Origin: Bacteroidales bacterium
Lineage (GTDB): Bacteria > Bacteroidota > Bacteroidia > Bacteroidales > UBA4417
NCBI GenBank assembly: GCA_016707705.1
Contig: JADJHD010000004.1
Location: 1 to 64,000, forward strand
Reading direction: 5' to 3'
DNA length: 64,000 nucleotides
This document shows positions 25,391-33,791 of this stretch, in pieces. Made by a program: the position numbers and the translations under genes. Below the pieces are notes generated by a model that saw nothing but the letters and a program-made list of their open reading frames with translations, ran no database searches and had not been told where the DNA came from. Every line of letters starts with the position of its first letter. Position 1 is the first letter of the stretch.

Positions 25391-25420
25391 CACAGGTAGC
25401 TGTTGCACAACCCTTAAAAA
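25384..25420 (+). other. truncated attC 5' end at array edge
   Basis: GGCCTAAC (25384-25391) is an exact RYYYAAC-type 5' core and complements the start of its own unit (GTTAGGCC, 24829-24836). Only a short GC-containing stretch follows before AT-rich sequence, and no matching 3' arm was found. The site therefore appears cut at the right edge of the array. Confidence 0.5.
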
Positions 25421-25653
25421 CTAAATTGTTTAAACTTATAAAGTAGAAAACTGCGCAAGAATTTGGTGTATTTTCAAAAGTTGGTCATTCTGCATTACTG
25501 CTTATCATAAAATTTCTTATACGAAAACAGGTTTGAAATAAACTAAAAACAGGTTTAAAACCGATGCTTTTATTACTTTTTGATCAAGTAGCAGAGCCTG
25601 TGAAACTGATTCAACCTTAGTTGACTTAAACCTTAGGTATTTATTAAGATTAT

Positions 25654-25760
25654 TGTGTGTAAACTCCCCCCAAAATAGTACAGTTTAGAACTAGACAGAA
25701 AAAAAGTTTAAACTTGTGTTATTATGAAGAAAAACACATTTAAACTAATGCATTCATGAT
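25654..25760 (+). mobile_element. possible remnant of an insertion-sequence end
   Basis: The stretch TGTGTAAACTCCCCCCAAAA followed by TAGTACAG resembles the terminal sequence of IS3-family elements (TGT..., a C-run, then AAAA..GTACAG). It is followed 40 bp later by a 12-codon open frame (ATG at 25724, MKKNTFKLMHS) where an orfA would begin. No transposase survives. The rest of the 590-bp gap from 25391 to 25980 has no gene. Confidence 0.3.
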
Positions 25761-25914
25761 TTAATTTCTCTGCAGATCTATTTCCAATTCTGACATCCAG
25801 GTAATTTATTCGTCGCAATCAGGTGATGATTCCGGAAAATTTCGGCCACCCTCGTTCATGCCGCATTAAGATAATTCCAAGTCAGGTAATTTTATTTTTT
25901 TCAGTATCCTGTAA

Positions 25915-25942
25915 GGGTAAAACCCTTTTCAATTGTCTTATA
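25915..25942 (+). promoter_or_regulatory. putative ECF-type promoter (GGGTAAA-13 bp-GTCTTATA)
   Basis: The two blocks and the 13-bp spacing match the element at 6767-6794. It lies about 38 bp before the ATG of the lipoprotein gene at 25981, a good promoter distance. The spacing and the shared TTTCAATT before GTC suggest recognition by the same factor. Confidence 0.55.
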
Positions 25943-25980
25943 TACAGATTATCTACATTCATCATATTAAACCTAATCCT

Positions 25981-26628
25981 ATGAAATCCTCAAATCTTTC
26001 CAGCCTCAAATTATTTCAATTTCCAGCTTACCTGTTTATCGTATTGTTTGTCCTTTCGTTTGCCTCCTGTGAAAAGGAAGAATCGTCAGAAATCAAATAC
26101 GGTTTGCAGTTCAGTGATATCAGCTATTTCCCAGGGAAAGATATTGCCTTGACTTTTACCGTAGTCCCGAATGTCGACAGGAGTCCCTTTTCCATTAAAT
26201 GGTATGAGCCCTCAGCATTAACCGGACTTGGTCCATTTACCATGAATATCAGCAGCGATTTGTCCCTTGATTTTGAACTGACTGATGCAGGCAACAAAAC
26301 TGAACGCTTTACCTACAAGGTTTTGGCTGATACAATCGACTCCCTTAAGTATGACTATCGGAATCGGTACATCGGACAATACAACTGCGATGTGACTTAC
26401 AGTTACCAGGGCGAGTACCAGTATTTCAAGGATACACTCACCGTCACGAAAAGTGAAGAGTTCGGAGTCCTGAGGATTAACAACGCCGGCATGATCTATA
26501 ATGAACCTGGTAGTTTCTATGCCTATCATGCAGGAGCAAGTTTCAGGAACGACAGTATCTTCTATTCAACAAGCGGTCCGCTGGGTGCTTATTACACATA
26601 CACCTATATTGGTGCTAAGATGAAATAG
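25981..26628 (+). CDS. hypothetical lipoprotein
   Basis: ATG 25981 gives a 215-residue lipoprotein (hydrophobic stretch LFIVLFVLSFASC, then EKEESS). The mature part looks like a beta-sandwich: GLQFSDISYFPGKDIALTF, then YIGQYNCDVTYSYQGEY and LRINNAGMIYNEPGS. The Y.G.Y.C.V..... strand is frequent in small Bacteroidota lipoproteins. It is preceded by an ECF-like promoter, so it may be induced by an envelope signal; that is inference. Confidence 0.65.
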   Translation: MKSSNLSSLKLFQFPAYLFIVLFVLSFASCEKEESSEIKYGLQFSDISYFPGKDIALTFTVVPNVDRSPFSIKWYEPSALTGLGPFTMNISSDLSLDFELTDAGNKTERFTYKVLADTIDSLKYDYRNRYIGQYNCDVTYSYQGEYQYFKDTLTVTKSEEFGVLRINNAGMIYNEPGSFYAYHAGASFRNDSIFYSTSGPLGAYYTYTYIGAKMK

Positions 26629-26771
26629 TTTTTAAGAGGATATTGGCTTATTCTGATCTCAAATTTGAAAAATTGATTGGTAATAAAATATTTGGACATA
26701 TTTTGATGTTCATATGTTGGAGTCTTGCAGAAATCAAGATCATTCAATTTTAGAAATGTTTCTTTCAGAAT

Positions 26772-27944
26772 ATGGCCAATCCTTGCAACCTGCCGTTTCA
26801 GTTGTCCCGGGTCTCATACCGACAATTTCTGCTGATAGCAATCCTTTCCTTATTCGGATTATCCGTCTCTGCTCAGGAAATCAAGGCAAAGAAGCAATAT
26901 CCATGCATTTCATTCAATTATGCTTATGGGAATATTATTCCTACTACCGATTTTGTGAAGGGGGATAATCTTGTTGGCCATTCACTCGATCACTACCGCT
27001 CCATCTCGATAAAGGCTCTCTGGCAAAACCCCGGTTACCGCGATTGGCAGAAGATCTATCGTGCTCCTTACTACGGTGCTGGCTTTACAATGAGTGAATT
27101 CTTCGATCAGGAAGAGATAGGACGGCCTGTTTCGGTGTATGGGATACTTGGAATCCCCGTAGTTCGCTGGAAGCATTTCGATATCTATTCCGAATTTCAG
27201 TATGGGATGGCCTTCAATTGGGAACACTACGATTCGGTCAGCAATCCCAAGAATCTTGTAATCGGCGGCGGAATGACCGTTCACCTTAATATCGGTTTCA
27301 ATGCTTTTTACCATCTTGGCAAGCACCTCGACCTGGGTGCAGGAATCAGCTTCATACACTTCTCCAACGGTGGTTTTGAACGTCCCAACCGGGGATTCAA
27401 TATCTATGCTCCCTCTGCTGAACTGAAATACAGAATCGGAGGCCGCCCTGACCTGAAATCAGTCAGACTGAAAGGCAGAATCAATCGTTCCAATGATCTC
27501 TATTTTATGCTTGGGTATGGCGACCACCAGCTGAATGAGCATGAACTCGACAGCAATTATTTCGCTATCATTGGTTTGAGTGCCATATATTTCAATCAGC
27601 TATCCAATGCTTTCCGTCTGGGTGCCGGTACCGATCTCAATTACTGGATGGGTTTAACTGCTCTACCCGATGGCAGAATGGGCCCCCGCAATTTCAAAAA
27701 TCTGACTGTTGGACTGATCCTGCAACCTGAATTCGCTATTGGAAAACTTACCCTTGTTGGCGGCGTTGGCATTTATGCAGTTCACCTAAACTACGGTAAT
27801 TTCAAGCAAACCTACCAGCGGCTTGGGGTACGTTATGATTTCTACCATAATTACTCCATCGGTGTTAATGTGCGTGCCATCAATTTTATGCTTGCTGAGT
27901 TTATGGAGTTTAATCTTGGGTACAGGCTACGAAGGTTGAAGTGA
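26772..27944 (+). CDS. acyloxyacyl hydrolase, PagL-like lipid A deacylase
   Basis: The 390-residue protein has a signal region (..FLLIAILSLFGLSVSAQ) and a long barrel-like body. The PagL hallmark H-x-S-N is at His196-Phe-Ser198-Asn199 (AGISFIHFSNGGFERPNRG). It is preceded by HLNIGFNAFYHLGKHLDLG, typical of Bacteroidota acyloxyacyl hydrolases, and followed by a long C-terminal part with more strands. PagL removes a 3-O-acyl chain from lipid A in the outer membrane. The protein is about twice the length of proteobacterial PagL, as is common in this phylum. Confidence 0.75.
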   Translation: MANPCNLPFQLSRVSYRQFLLIAILSLFGLSVSAQEIKAKKQYPCISFNYAYGNIIPTTDFVKGDNLVGHSLDHYRSISIKALWQNPGYRDWQKIYRAPYYGAGFTMSEFFDQEEIGRPVSVYGILGIPVVRWKHFDIYSEFQYGMAFNWEHYDSVSNPKNLVIGGGMTVHLNIGFNAFYHLGKHLDLGAGISFIHFSNGGFERPNRGFNIYAPSAELKYRIGGRPDLKSVRLKGRINRSNDLYFMLGYGDHQLNEHELDSNYFAIIGLSAIYFNQLSNAFRLGAGTDLNYWMGLTALPDGRMGPRNFKNLTVGLILQPEFAIGKLTLVGGVGIYAVHLNYGNFKQTYQRLGVRYDFYHNYSIGVNVRAINFMLAEFMEFNLGYRLRRLK

Positions 27945-28102
27945 TTGCGGGTTTCGGATTGCGGGTTTCGGAATTTTGAATATGGGTGTTTGCCCGCTGG
28001 TGGTCGGATAAAAAGGACTGAATTGTTCAATGACCAAATCCGTGTAGATCTGTGTTTCCAGTGTCATCAGTGTTCTATATTGTGCTACTTGCAAAATTTA
28101 GA

Positions 28103-28140
28103 ACCACTAAGGCACTAAGGGCACTAAGAGACACTAAGAA
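28103..28140. repeat. short tandem CACTAAG repeat
   Basis: About four copies of a 7-10 bp unit (CACTAAG with small inserts) lie in the gap between the deacylase gene and nuoN, just downstream of nuoN on the - strand. Just upstream is a stretch (GTGTTCTAT...GCTACTTGCA) that recurs at about 47517-47545. No gene was seen in 27945-28155. Confidence 0.5.
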
Positions 28141-28155
28141 CTAAACTGCTAACAA

Positions 28156-29532
28156 CTAAAGCAGCTGCGTGATCATGCCGGGAATAAGTCCGAGGGCGAA
28201 CTGGGCGAGGCAGAGGAGAACCAGGAAGACTTTCAGCCAGGGATTAAGGCCGATAACAATTTGTCCGCCCTCCTTGAAGAACATGGAAATAACAGGCTTC
28301 AAATAGAACGCCAGACTGATTGCAGAACCAAGAATAGCAATGATAACCAGGTAAAGATGTCCGCTTTCCAGCGTTGAGGAAAACAAGGCAAATTTCCCCA
28401 TAAAACCTGCCAAAGGCGGAATACCTGTCAATGAAAGCATGGAAATAGCCAGCGTAATGGCAATCAGTGGATTCCTTCTTGCCAGTCCCTGATAATGCTC
28501 CATCTTGTCATCATAGATAAAATCCTTTACCAGCATCAGCACTACAAAAGCGGCATAGGTAGAAAGAGAATAGGCTGCCAGATAAAGCAGTACTGCACCC
28601 ATTGAAGTTGCATTTGACGCTACGAGAGCCATCAGCAGGTAACCAGTATGTGCAATACCCGAATAAGCCAGGAGTCGCTTGAAAGTGCGTTGATACAATG
28701 CAGTGACATTAGCCAGAATAATGGTGGCAGCTGAAAGAATCACCACTGTGGTGCTCCAGAAGGGCTGTATTGCCATGAAACTATGGTTGAAGAGGCGGAA
28801 TATAGCTGCAACGCCAGCCACCTTTACAACAGTCGCCATGAAGGAGGTGATAACTGTGGGAGCACCCTGATAAACATCCGGAACCCAGAAATGAAAAGGA
28901 ACGGCTGCAACCTTGAACACTAATCCGATAAGCGTGAGCAGCATTCCTGCATAGAACATCTTCGGCAAATCGTTCGCATGAGAAGTGGCATAAAGTCCGA
29001 TGGCTTCCAGGTTAAAGGAGCCGGCGGAACCATAAAGCAGAGCAATTCCGAAAAGTAGAAATCCTGAAGCGAAGGAGCCCATCAGGAAGTATTTCATGGA
29101 TGCTTCCTTGGCGAGGTTATCAAATTTCTTGCTTCCAGCCAGAACGTACATCGAAATGGAAAGTGTTTCAATCCCGATAAACAGCATGGAAAGATTGGAG
29201 AAGGAGGTCATCAGCGTTCCCCCGATAAGGGAGAAGATCATCAGGATATAGACATCATCCAGCGGTTTTACAACATTTCTGAAGTAATGTCCGGCAATAA
29301 GCACCACCAGCATGGCCATTACAATGAGAATGGTGTTGAAGGCAACTGCATAATTATCAACGAACATCATTTCGTTGTAATAATGCCTGTAGGTGTTCCA
29401 ATCGTTGATATTCAGTGCCAGTGCAACTGCCATTCCGGTCACCAGCACGGGAACTATCCATTTATATTTATGCCAGGCTCCGATCAGCATGGTGATGATC
29501 GCTAGTACCGACAATGCAATTAATGTGGCCAT
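28156..29532 (-). CDS. nuoN: NADH:quinone oxidoreductase subunit N
   Basis: This 458-residue membrane protein of the complex I proton-pumping arm has the antiporter-like signature. It includes EASMKYFLMGSFASGFLLFG and VPFHFWVPDVYQGAPT, then RTFKRLLAYSGIAHTGYLL and LTGIPPLAGFMGK. It has about 14 helices. It is the last gene of the operon, starting 22 bp after the nuoM stop. Length is normal for the family, and key lysines and glutamates of the antiporter core are visible (E in SMLFIGIETLSIS, K in GLVFKVAAVPFH). Confidence 0.96.
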   Translation of the reverse strand: MATLIALSVLAIITMLIGAWHKYKWIVPVLVTGMAVALALNINDWNTYRHYYNEMMFVDNYAVAFNTILIVMAMLVVLIAGHYFRNVVKPLDDVYILMIFSLIGGTLMTSFSNLSMLFIGIETLSISMYVLAGSKKFDNLAKEASMKYFLMGSFASGFLLFGIALLYGSAGSFNLEAIGLYATSHANDLPKMFYAGMLLTLIGLVFKVAAVPFHFWVPDVYQGAPTVITSFMATVVKVAGVAAIFRLFNHSFMAIQPFWSTTVVILSAATIILANVTALYQRTFKRLLAYSGIAHTGYLLMALVASNATSMGAVLLYLAAYSLSTYAAFVVLMLVKDFIYDDKMEHYQGLARRNPLIAITLAISMLSLTGIPPLAGFMGKFALFSSTLESGHLYLVIIAILGSAISLAFYLKPVISMFFKEGGQIVIGLNPWLKVFLVLLCLAQFALGLIPGMITQLL

Positions 29533-29554
29533 GTTTGTTCAGTTTCTTGTTTTC

Positions 29555-30988
29555 CTAACGCCCGATTAGTTGCAGCAGGGCAGGTTCAGCTATATGCAGA
29601 AAGGTGGACGGATATATTCCAATCCAGAAAATCATGATTACAAGCGGCGATAAAATGAGTATCTCCCTTGTACTTAAATCCTTGAATTCGGCAAGGTTAT
29701 CGCCCGGTTTACCGAACATTACCCTTTGATTCATCCAGAGCAGGTAAATTGCCGTGAATATGATGGTAAGTCCTGCAATCACTGCTACCCACGCCTTATA
29801 TTCGAAAAGTCCCAGCAAAAGCAGGAACTCTCCTACAAATCCATTAGTGAGGGGAAGTGCTACAGTGCCAAGGATGATTATCATAAAGAAAGCCGCCATA
29901 ATGGGTGCCTTGGTGGCAATTCCACCCATATCGGAGATATTCTTGGATTTCAGCCTTACATGCAGCATTTCAATCATAGCGAAGAGACCAACCACATTGA
30001 TACCATGCGATATCATCTGAAGTGTGCCTCCCTGTAATCCCTGAATATTCAATGTTAGAACCCCGGCAGTAATGAGTCCGACGTGGGCAATGGAGGCATA
30101 GGCCACCATTTTCTTCAGATTATCCTGCTTTATGGCAATAATGGAGGCATAAACAATACCTGTAACGCTCAGTAATATGGCAAGCCAGCCCCATTCGGCC
30201 AGTGCATCCGGACAAAGCGGAATAAGAAGTCGCAGAATGCCATAGATTCCCATTTTCAGCATGATACCGGCAAGCAGCATGCTACCCTGATAAGGTGCAA
30301 TGTCGTAGGTATCGGGTTGCCAGGTATGGAAAGGAAATACCGGAATCTTAATGGCAAATGCCAGGAAGAAGGCTGCAAATACCCAGGTCTGCATTTCATT
30401 GCTCATGCTCACCGCATAGAGTGCATCAAAACTGAAGGAGTGCGGCGCAGGAGTAGCAAGGTAGAGCATAATCAGGGCCACCAGCATGAAAAGGCTGCCC
30501 AGCAGGGTGTATACAAAGAATTTAAAGGTGATTTTAATCTTGTCGGTGCTGCCCCAGAGTCCGCAGATAAAGTAAATCGGAATCAGTGCAAGCTCCCAGG
30601 AAATGTAGAACATCAGTCCGTCGCGGGCAGTAAACACTCCGAGCAGCGCAAGTTCCATCAGCAGTATCAGTGCATAGAAAACATGCGGACGCCGGTAGGT
30701 TTTCCTGAAGGCTGAAAGCACGATCAGCGGACTCAGGAAGGTGGTGAGCAGCAGCAGAAGCAGGCTGATTCCATCCAGTCCGAAACTGAAGGTTATTCCC
30801 ATTTCTCCCAGCAAGATGTACTTAAAACCTGAGTTATACAATGAGGGAGTGGCCGCAATGAATACTGACAACAGGAAACTCAGGATGGAGGTAGCCAGTG
30901 CAATCCACTTTGCCCTTCCGGGTTGCGGACTTACCAGGCTCAGCACAGCCCCGAGAAAAGTAACAATAAGGATAACAATCAATATCAT
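29555..30988 (-). CDS. nuoM: NADH:quinone oxidoreductase subunit M
   Basis: The 477-residue antiporter-like subunit of the membrane arm starts at ATG 30988, 8 bp after nuoL; the TTG at 31000 would overlap nuoL and is less likely. Signatures include FYISWELALIPIYFICGLWG with the essential Glu, KIPVFPFHTWQPDTYDIAP, MVAYASIAHVGLI and PLTNGFVGEFLLLLG. The last helices are present, so it is full length. It pumps protons together with NuoL and NuoN. Confidence 0.96.
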   Translation of the reverse strand: MILIVILIVTFLGAVLSLVSPQPGRAKWIALATSILSFLLSVFIAATPSLYNSGFKYILLGEMGITFSFGLDGISLLLLLLTTFLSPLIVLSAFRKTYRRPHVFYALILLMELALLGVFTARDGLMFYISWELALIPIYFICGLWGSTDKIKITFKFFVYTLLGSLFMLVALIMLYLATPAPHSFSFDALYAVSMSNEMQTWVFAAFFLAFAIKIPVFPFHTWQPDTYDIAPYQGSMLLAGIMLKMGIYGILRLLIPLCPDALAEWGWLAILLSVTGIVYASIIAIKQDNLKKMVAYASIAHVGLITAGVLTLNIQGLQGGTLQMISHGINVVGLFAMIEMLHVRLKSKNISDMGGIATKAPIMAAFFMIIILGTVALPLTNGFVGEFLLLLGLFEYKAWVAVIAGLTIIFTAIYLLWMNQRVMFGKPGDNLAEFKDLSTREILILSPLVIMIFWIGIYPSTFLHIAEPALLQLIGR

Positions 30989-30996
30989 GCGACAAA

Positions 30997-32883
30997 TCAA
31001 ATTACCAGGTTAAAGAAGAGAATCAGAATAATGCCGATTACCATCATGAAGAGATAGAAGCCGGTATTTCCGGTTTGCAGCAGCCGGAAGGTGTTCCCGG
31101 CCCGGATTACCGTATTCCCAATTCCATTGACAAAGCCATCTATAATTTTGACTTCCAGTATCTTGTGGAACTGTGTTGAAAGCCAGAGTCCGGGTTTTAC
31201 AAAAAGGGAATCATAAATCTCATCGATGTAGTACTTTCTGCTCAATACTCCCGCAAATCCTGTTGGTTCTGTCATTTCGGCTTCGGTAGACTGTTTCCTG
31301 CCAAACTTGTTATAAGCCAGGTAGATGGCTGTTAAAGTAAGCGCGATGGTTACAATCAGCAGCATCCATTCCGGAGCATGCACCTCTTCGGTCACTTGCG
31401 GGTGGAAACTGAAAACAGGTGCAAGGAATTTCTCAAGCTGCATTTCTCCTCCAAACAGATGCGGAATGCCAATAAAGCCTCCAAATGCCGCCAGCACTGC
31501 AAGTATCATCAGGGGAACTGTCATCACCCTTGGCGATTCATGCAGATGTTCGTCCTGTTCCTTTGTCCCCCTGAATTTACCGGTGAAGGTGAGAAAGAAC
31601 AACCGGAACATATAGAATGCGGTGAGCAGAGCACCGGCAAGAGCCAGTCCCCACATCAGCGGACTGAATTCAAATACTTTCAGCAGGATCTCATCCTTTG
31701 AAAAGAATCCTGATAGGGGTGGAATTCCGGCAATGGCAAGGGTTGCAATCAGAAAAGTGAAATAGGTGATTTTCATTTTTCCCGATAGCCCACCCATCTT
31801 TCGGATATCCTGTTCGCCGCCCATGGCATGGATAACACTTCCGGCACCGAGGAACAGCAGGGCCTTGAAGAATGCATGGGTTGTGAGGTGGAATACTGCA
31901 CCTGTGAATGAACCTACTCCCAGCGCGAGGAACATATACCCCAGTTGGCTGATGGTTGAATAGGCAAGGACTTTCTTGATATCGTTCTGGTATAATGCTA
32001 TGCTTGCCGCAAGCAGGGCAGTTGCCAGTCCCGTGATTGCTATCAGCTGCAAACTGAATGGAGCCAGCACATAAAGCACATTGCATCTGGCTACCATATA
32101 AACGCCTGCTGTAACCATGGTTGCAGCATGAATAAGCGCTGAAACCGGCGTTGGACCTGCCATGGCATCAGGCAACCATGTGAATAGGGGAATCTGGGCG
32201 CTTTTACCAACAGCACCAATAAAAAGGAAGAGTGTAATTGCAACGATTGTTGGATCACCGATGGAGAATGCTTTTGCCTTTTCGAAAACAACTGCATATT
32301 CAAGGCTACCGAAAGCTTTGAATATCATGAACATTCCAATGAGAAAGCCCAGGTCGCCTATGCGGTTCATGATGAAAGCCTTCTTGGCGGCATTGTTGTT
32401 TTCATGGTCCCTGAACCAGAATCCGATGAGCAGATAGGAGCAGAGTCCCACACCTTCCCAGCCAATAAACATCACCACGAAATTGGAAGCCATTACCAGC
32501 ACCAGCATTGAGAACATAAAGAGGTTCATGTAGCTGAAGAACCGGGTTTGTCCTTCATCATGCTTCATGTATCCCATTGAATAGAGGTGAATCAGGAAAC
32601 CGACACCTGTGACAACGAGCAGCATCAGGCTACTTAATGGATCAACAGAGAAGGAGAAGCCAATATTAAGGGTTCCGACCTTCATCCACTCAAAAAGCAG
32701 GGTGTTCAATGAACCGCCGGTGGAGCGGATTTCAAAAAATACAATCAGGGAAAGTAAAAACGACAGCAGGACGGCCATACTGGCTATGCCTCCTGCCAAT
32801 TGTCCGCGTATCCTCCTGAAGCCCAATCCTGTCACCAGGAAGCCCAGAAGGGGGAAGAACGGTATTAGCCAGAATGCTTGCAT
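30997..32883 (-). CDS. nuoL: NADH:quinone oxidoreductase subunit L
   Basis: The 628-residue distal antiporter subunit starts at ATG 32883 (MQAFWLIPFFPLLGFLVTG), 80 bp downstream of nuoK. An upstream TTG would add 20 hydrophilic residues and is unlikely. Conserved parts include FMLFMF-like helices with FIGWEGVGLCSYLLIGFW, PLFTWLPDAMAGPTPVSALIHAAT, KKVLAYSTISQLGYMFLAL and a long C-terminal amphipathic arm ending in a hydrophobic helix. It carries the lateral helix that braces NuoM and NuoN. Confidence 0.96.
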   Translation of the reverse strand: MQAFWLIPFFPLLGFLVTGLGFRRIRGQLAGGIASMAVLLSFLLSLIVFFEIRSTGGSLNTLLFEWMKVGTLNIGFSFSVDPLSSLMLLVVTGVGFLIHLYSMGYMKHDEGQTRFFSYMNLFMFSMLVLVMASNFVVMFIGWEGVGLCSYLLIGFWFRDHENNNAAKKAFIMNRIGDLGFLIGMFMIFKAFGSLEYAVVFEKAKAFSIGDPTIVAITLFLFIGAVGKSAQIPLFTWLPDAMAGPTPVSALIHAATMVTAGVYMVARCNVLYVLAPFSLQLIAITGLATALLAASIALYQNDIKKVLAYSTISQLGYMFLALGVGSFTGAVFHLTTHAFFKALLFLGAGSVIHAMGGEQDIRKMGGLSGKMKITYFTFLIATLAIAGIPPLSGFFSKDEILLKVFEFSPLMWGLALAGALLTAFYMFRLFFLTFTGKFRGTKEQDEHLHESPRVMTVPLMILAVLAAFGGFIGIPHLFGGEMQLEKFLAPVFSFHPQVTEEVHAPEWMLLIVTIALTLTAIYLAYNKFGRKQSTEAEMTEPTGFAGVLSRKYYIDEIYDSLFVKPGLWLSTQFHKILEVKIIDGFVNGIGNTVIRAGNTFRLLQTGNTGFYLFMMVIGIILILFFNLVI

Positions 32884-32963
32884 CAATGTGTAAAAATGTT
32901 TTATCTGCGTTTGATCTGTATTATCTCCTGAATTCTTTACCAATCATGACAAATGAATGCCAA

Positions 32964-33272
32964 TTACCATTTGAGGCGGTTCAGCAGGTGAATATCCACT
33001 GAATGGGTGTACCTGTAAACCATTACCAGGATCGCCAGTCCAATGGCAACCTCGGCTGCTGCAACCACCATGATAAAGAACACGAAAACCTGTCCGGCCG
33101 GGTCATTCATATAGATGGAAAATGCGGCGAGCAGCAGGTTAATGGAGTTCAGCATTAATTCCACCGACATGAAAATTGCAAGCGCATTCCTTTTTACGAG
33201 AACTCCAACGACCCCTATCACGAAGAGCAGGGTGCAGAATATCAGGTAATCGGTTATTGTAATTGGAGACAT
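32964..33272 (-). CDS. nuoK: NADH:quinone oxidoreductase subunit K
   Basis: ATG 33272 (MSPITITDYLIFCTLLF) gives 102 residues, the usual NuoK length; upstream in-frame codons are non-coding sequence near the inserted gene. The three helices carry the conserved glutamates SVELMLNSINLLL and AAAEVAIGLAILV needed for proton transfer. The gene is normally directly after nuoJ, but here 520 bp with an inserted gene separates them. Confidence 0.95.
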   Translation of the reverse strand: MSPITITDYLIFCTLLFVIGVVGVLVKRNALAIFMSVELMLNSINLLLAAFSIYMNDPAGQVFVFFIMVVAAAEVAIGLAILVMVYRYTHSVDIHLLNRLKW

Positions 33273-33345
33273 GATTATGTGTTTGTATTTTGAAAGCTTT
33301 AGAGGATTATAAAGTATATTGTATTGCAATTCAAGAATCCAGAAG

Positions 33346-33711
33346 TCAGGATTCAGAAGTCAGAATGGCTTGACTATATGCTTCTAATAATTTGCTCACT
33401 TCTTCTAACTTTTGTTTCAGCCCAGTATTATCGCCATATTTCAAATCTTGAGCCAGTATCAGATAATACCTGCATTCTTCAAGGGATCCTTGTGCTATAT
33501 TCATAAATCGCAATTTGTCATTCTTCCCTTTCTTCTTGAATCCCTCAGCAATATTAGCAGGAACAGATATAATTGCTCTTCGCAATTGAGAAGTTAATCC
33601 AAACATTTCATTCTTTGGGAATGTACCACTATATTCATAGGTCAATAAGACCAACTGATGTGACTTCTGCCATACAAATAAATCTAAAAAACTTTTTGCA
33701 GGTTTATTCAT
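33346..33711 (-). CDS. four-helix bundle protein (S23/intervening-sequence type) inserted in nuo operon
   Basis: ATG 33711 (MNKPAKSFLDLFVWQKSHQL) starts a 121-residue protein with the S23/TIGR02436 pattern. The motifs are FPKNEMFGLTSQLRRAIISV, PANIAEGFKKKGKNDKLRF, then GSLEECRYYLILAQDL and a final helix. These proteins occur inside 23S rRNA intervening sequences and as single genes flanked by short inverted repeats in Bacteroidota. Here it interrupts the nuoJ-nuoK junction, in the operon direction. Imperfect inverted repeats flank it (GGATTCAGAAGTCAGAAT at 33349-33366, and a reverse-complement relative of it around 33712-33744), suggesting mobile insertion. Function unknown, though an RNA-binding role is often assumed. 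Confidence 0.88.
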   Translation of the reverse strand: MNKPAKSFLDLFVWQKSHQLVLLTYEYSGTFPKNEMFGLTSQLRRAIISVPANIAEGFKKKGKNDKLRFMNIAQGSLEECRYYLILAQDLKYGDNTGLKQKLEEVSKLLEAYSQAILTSES

Positions 33712-33791
33712 ATTCTGGCTTCTTGGATTCTGAATTCTGAATTCATTTTGCTTTAACATTACTCATAATTGAGAGAAATTTAAACAGTCTC

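Larger units (their letters stand above)
14490..25420 (+). mobile_element. integron-type gene cassette array lacking a visible integrase (CALIN-like)
   Basis: Eleven genes in a row, all on the + strand, are separated by inverted-repeat elements with attC-like architecture. For the units at 15587-16769, 23980-24756 and 24829-25391 the cassette start (GTT...) is reverse-complementary to a box after the gene (9/10, 9/9 and 8/8 matches). A fourth unit, 23390-23858, matches 7/9. This is what circular cassette excision and insertion by an integron integrase produces. No tyrosine recombinase gene is in the window. The array may extend left of 14.4 kb, but no paired boxes were found there. Confidence 0.7.

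Noticed and set aside
30317..32893. Several + strand open frames inside nuoM and nuoL
   Set aside because: They are antisense shadows of strongly conserved complex I genes.
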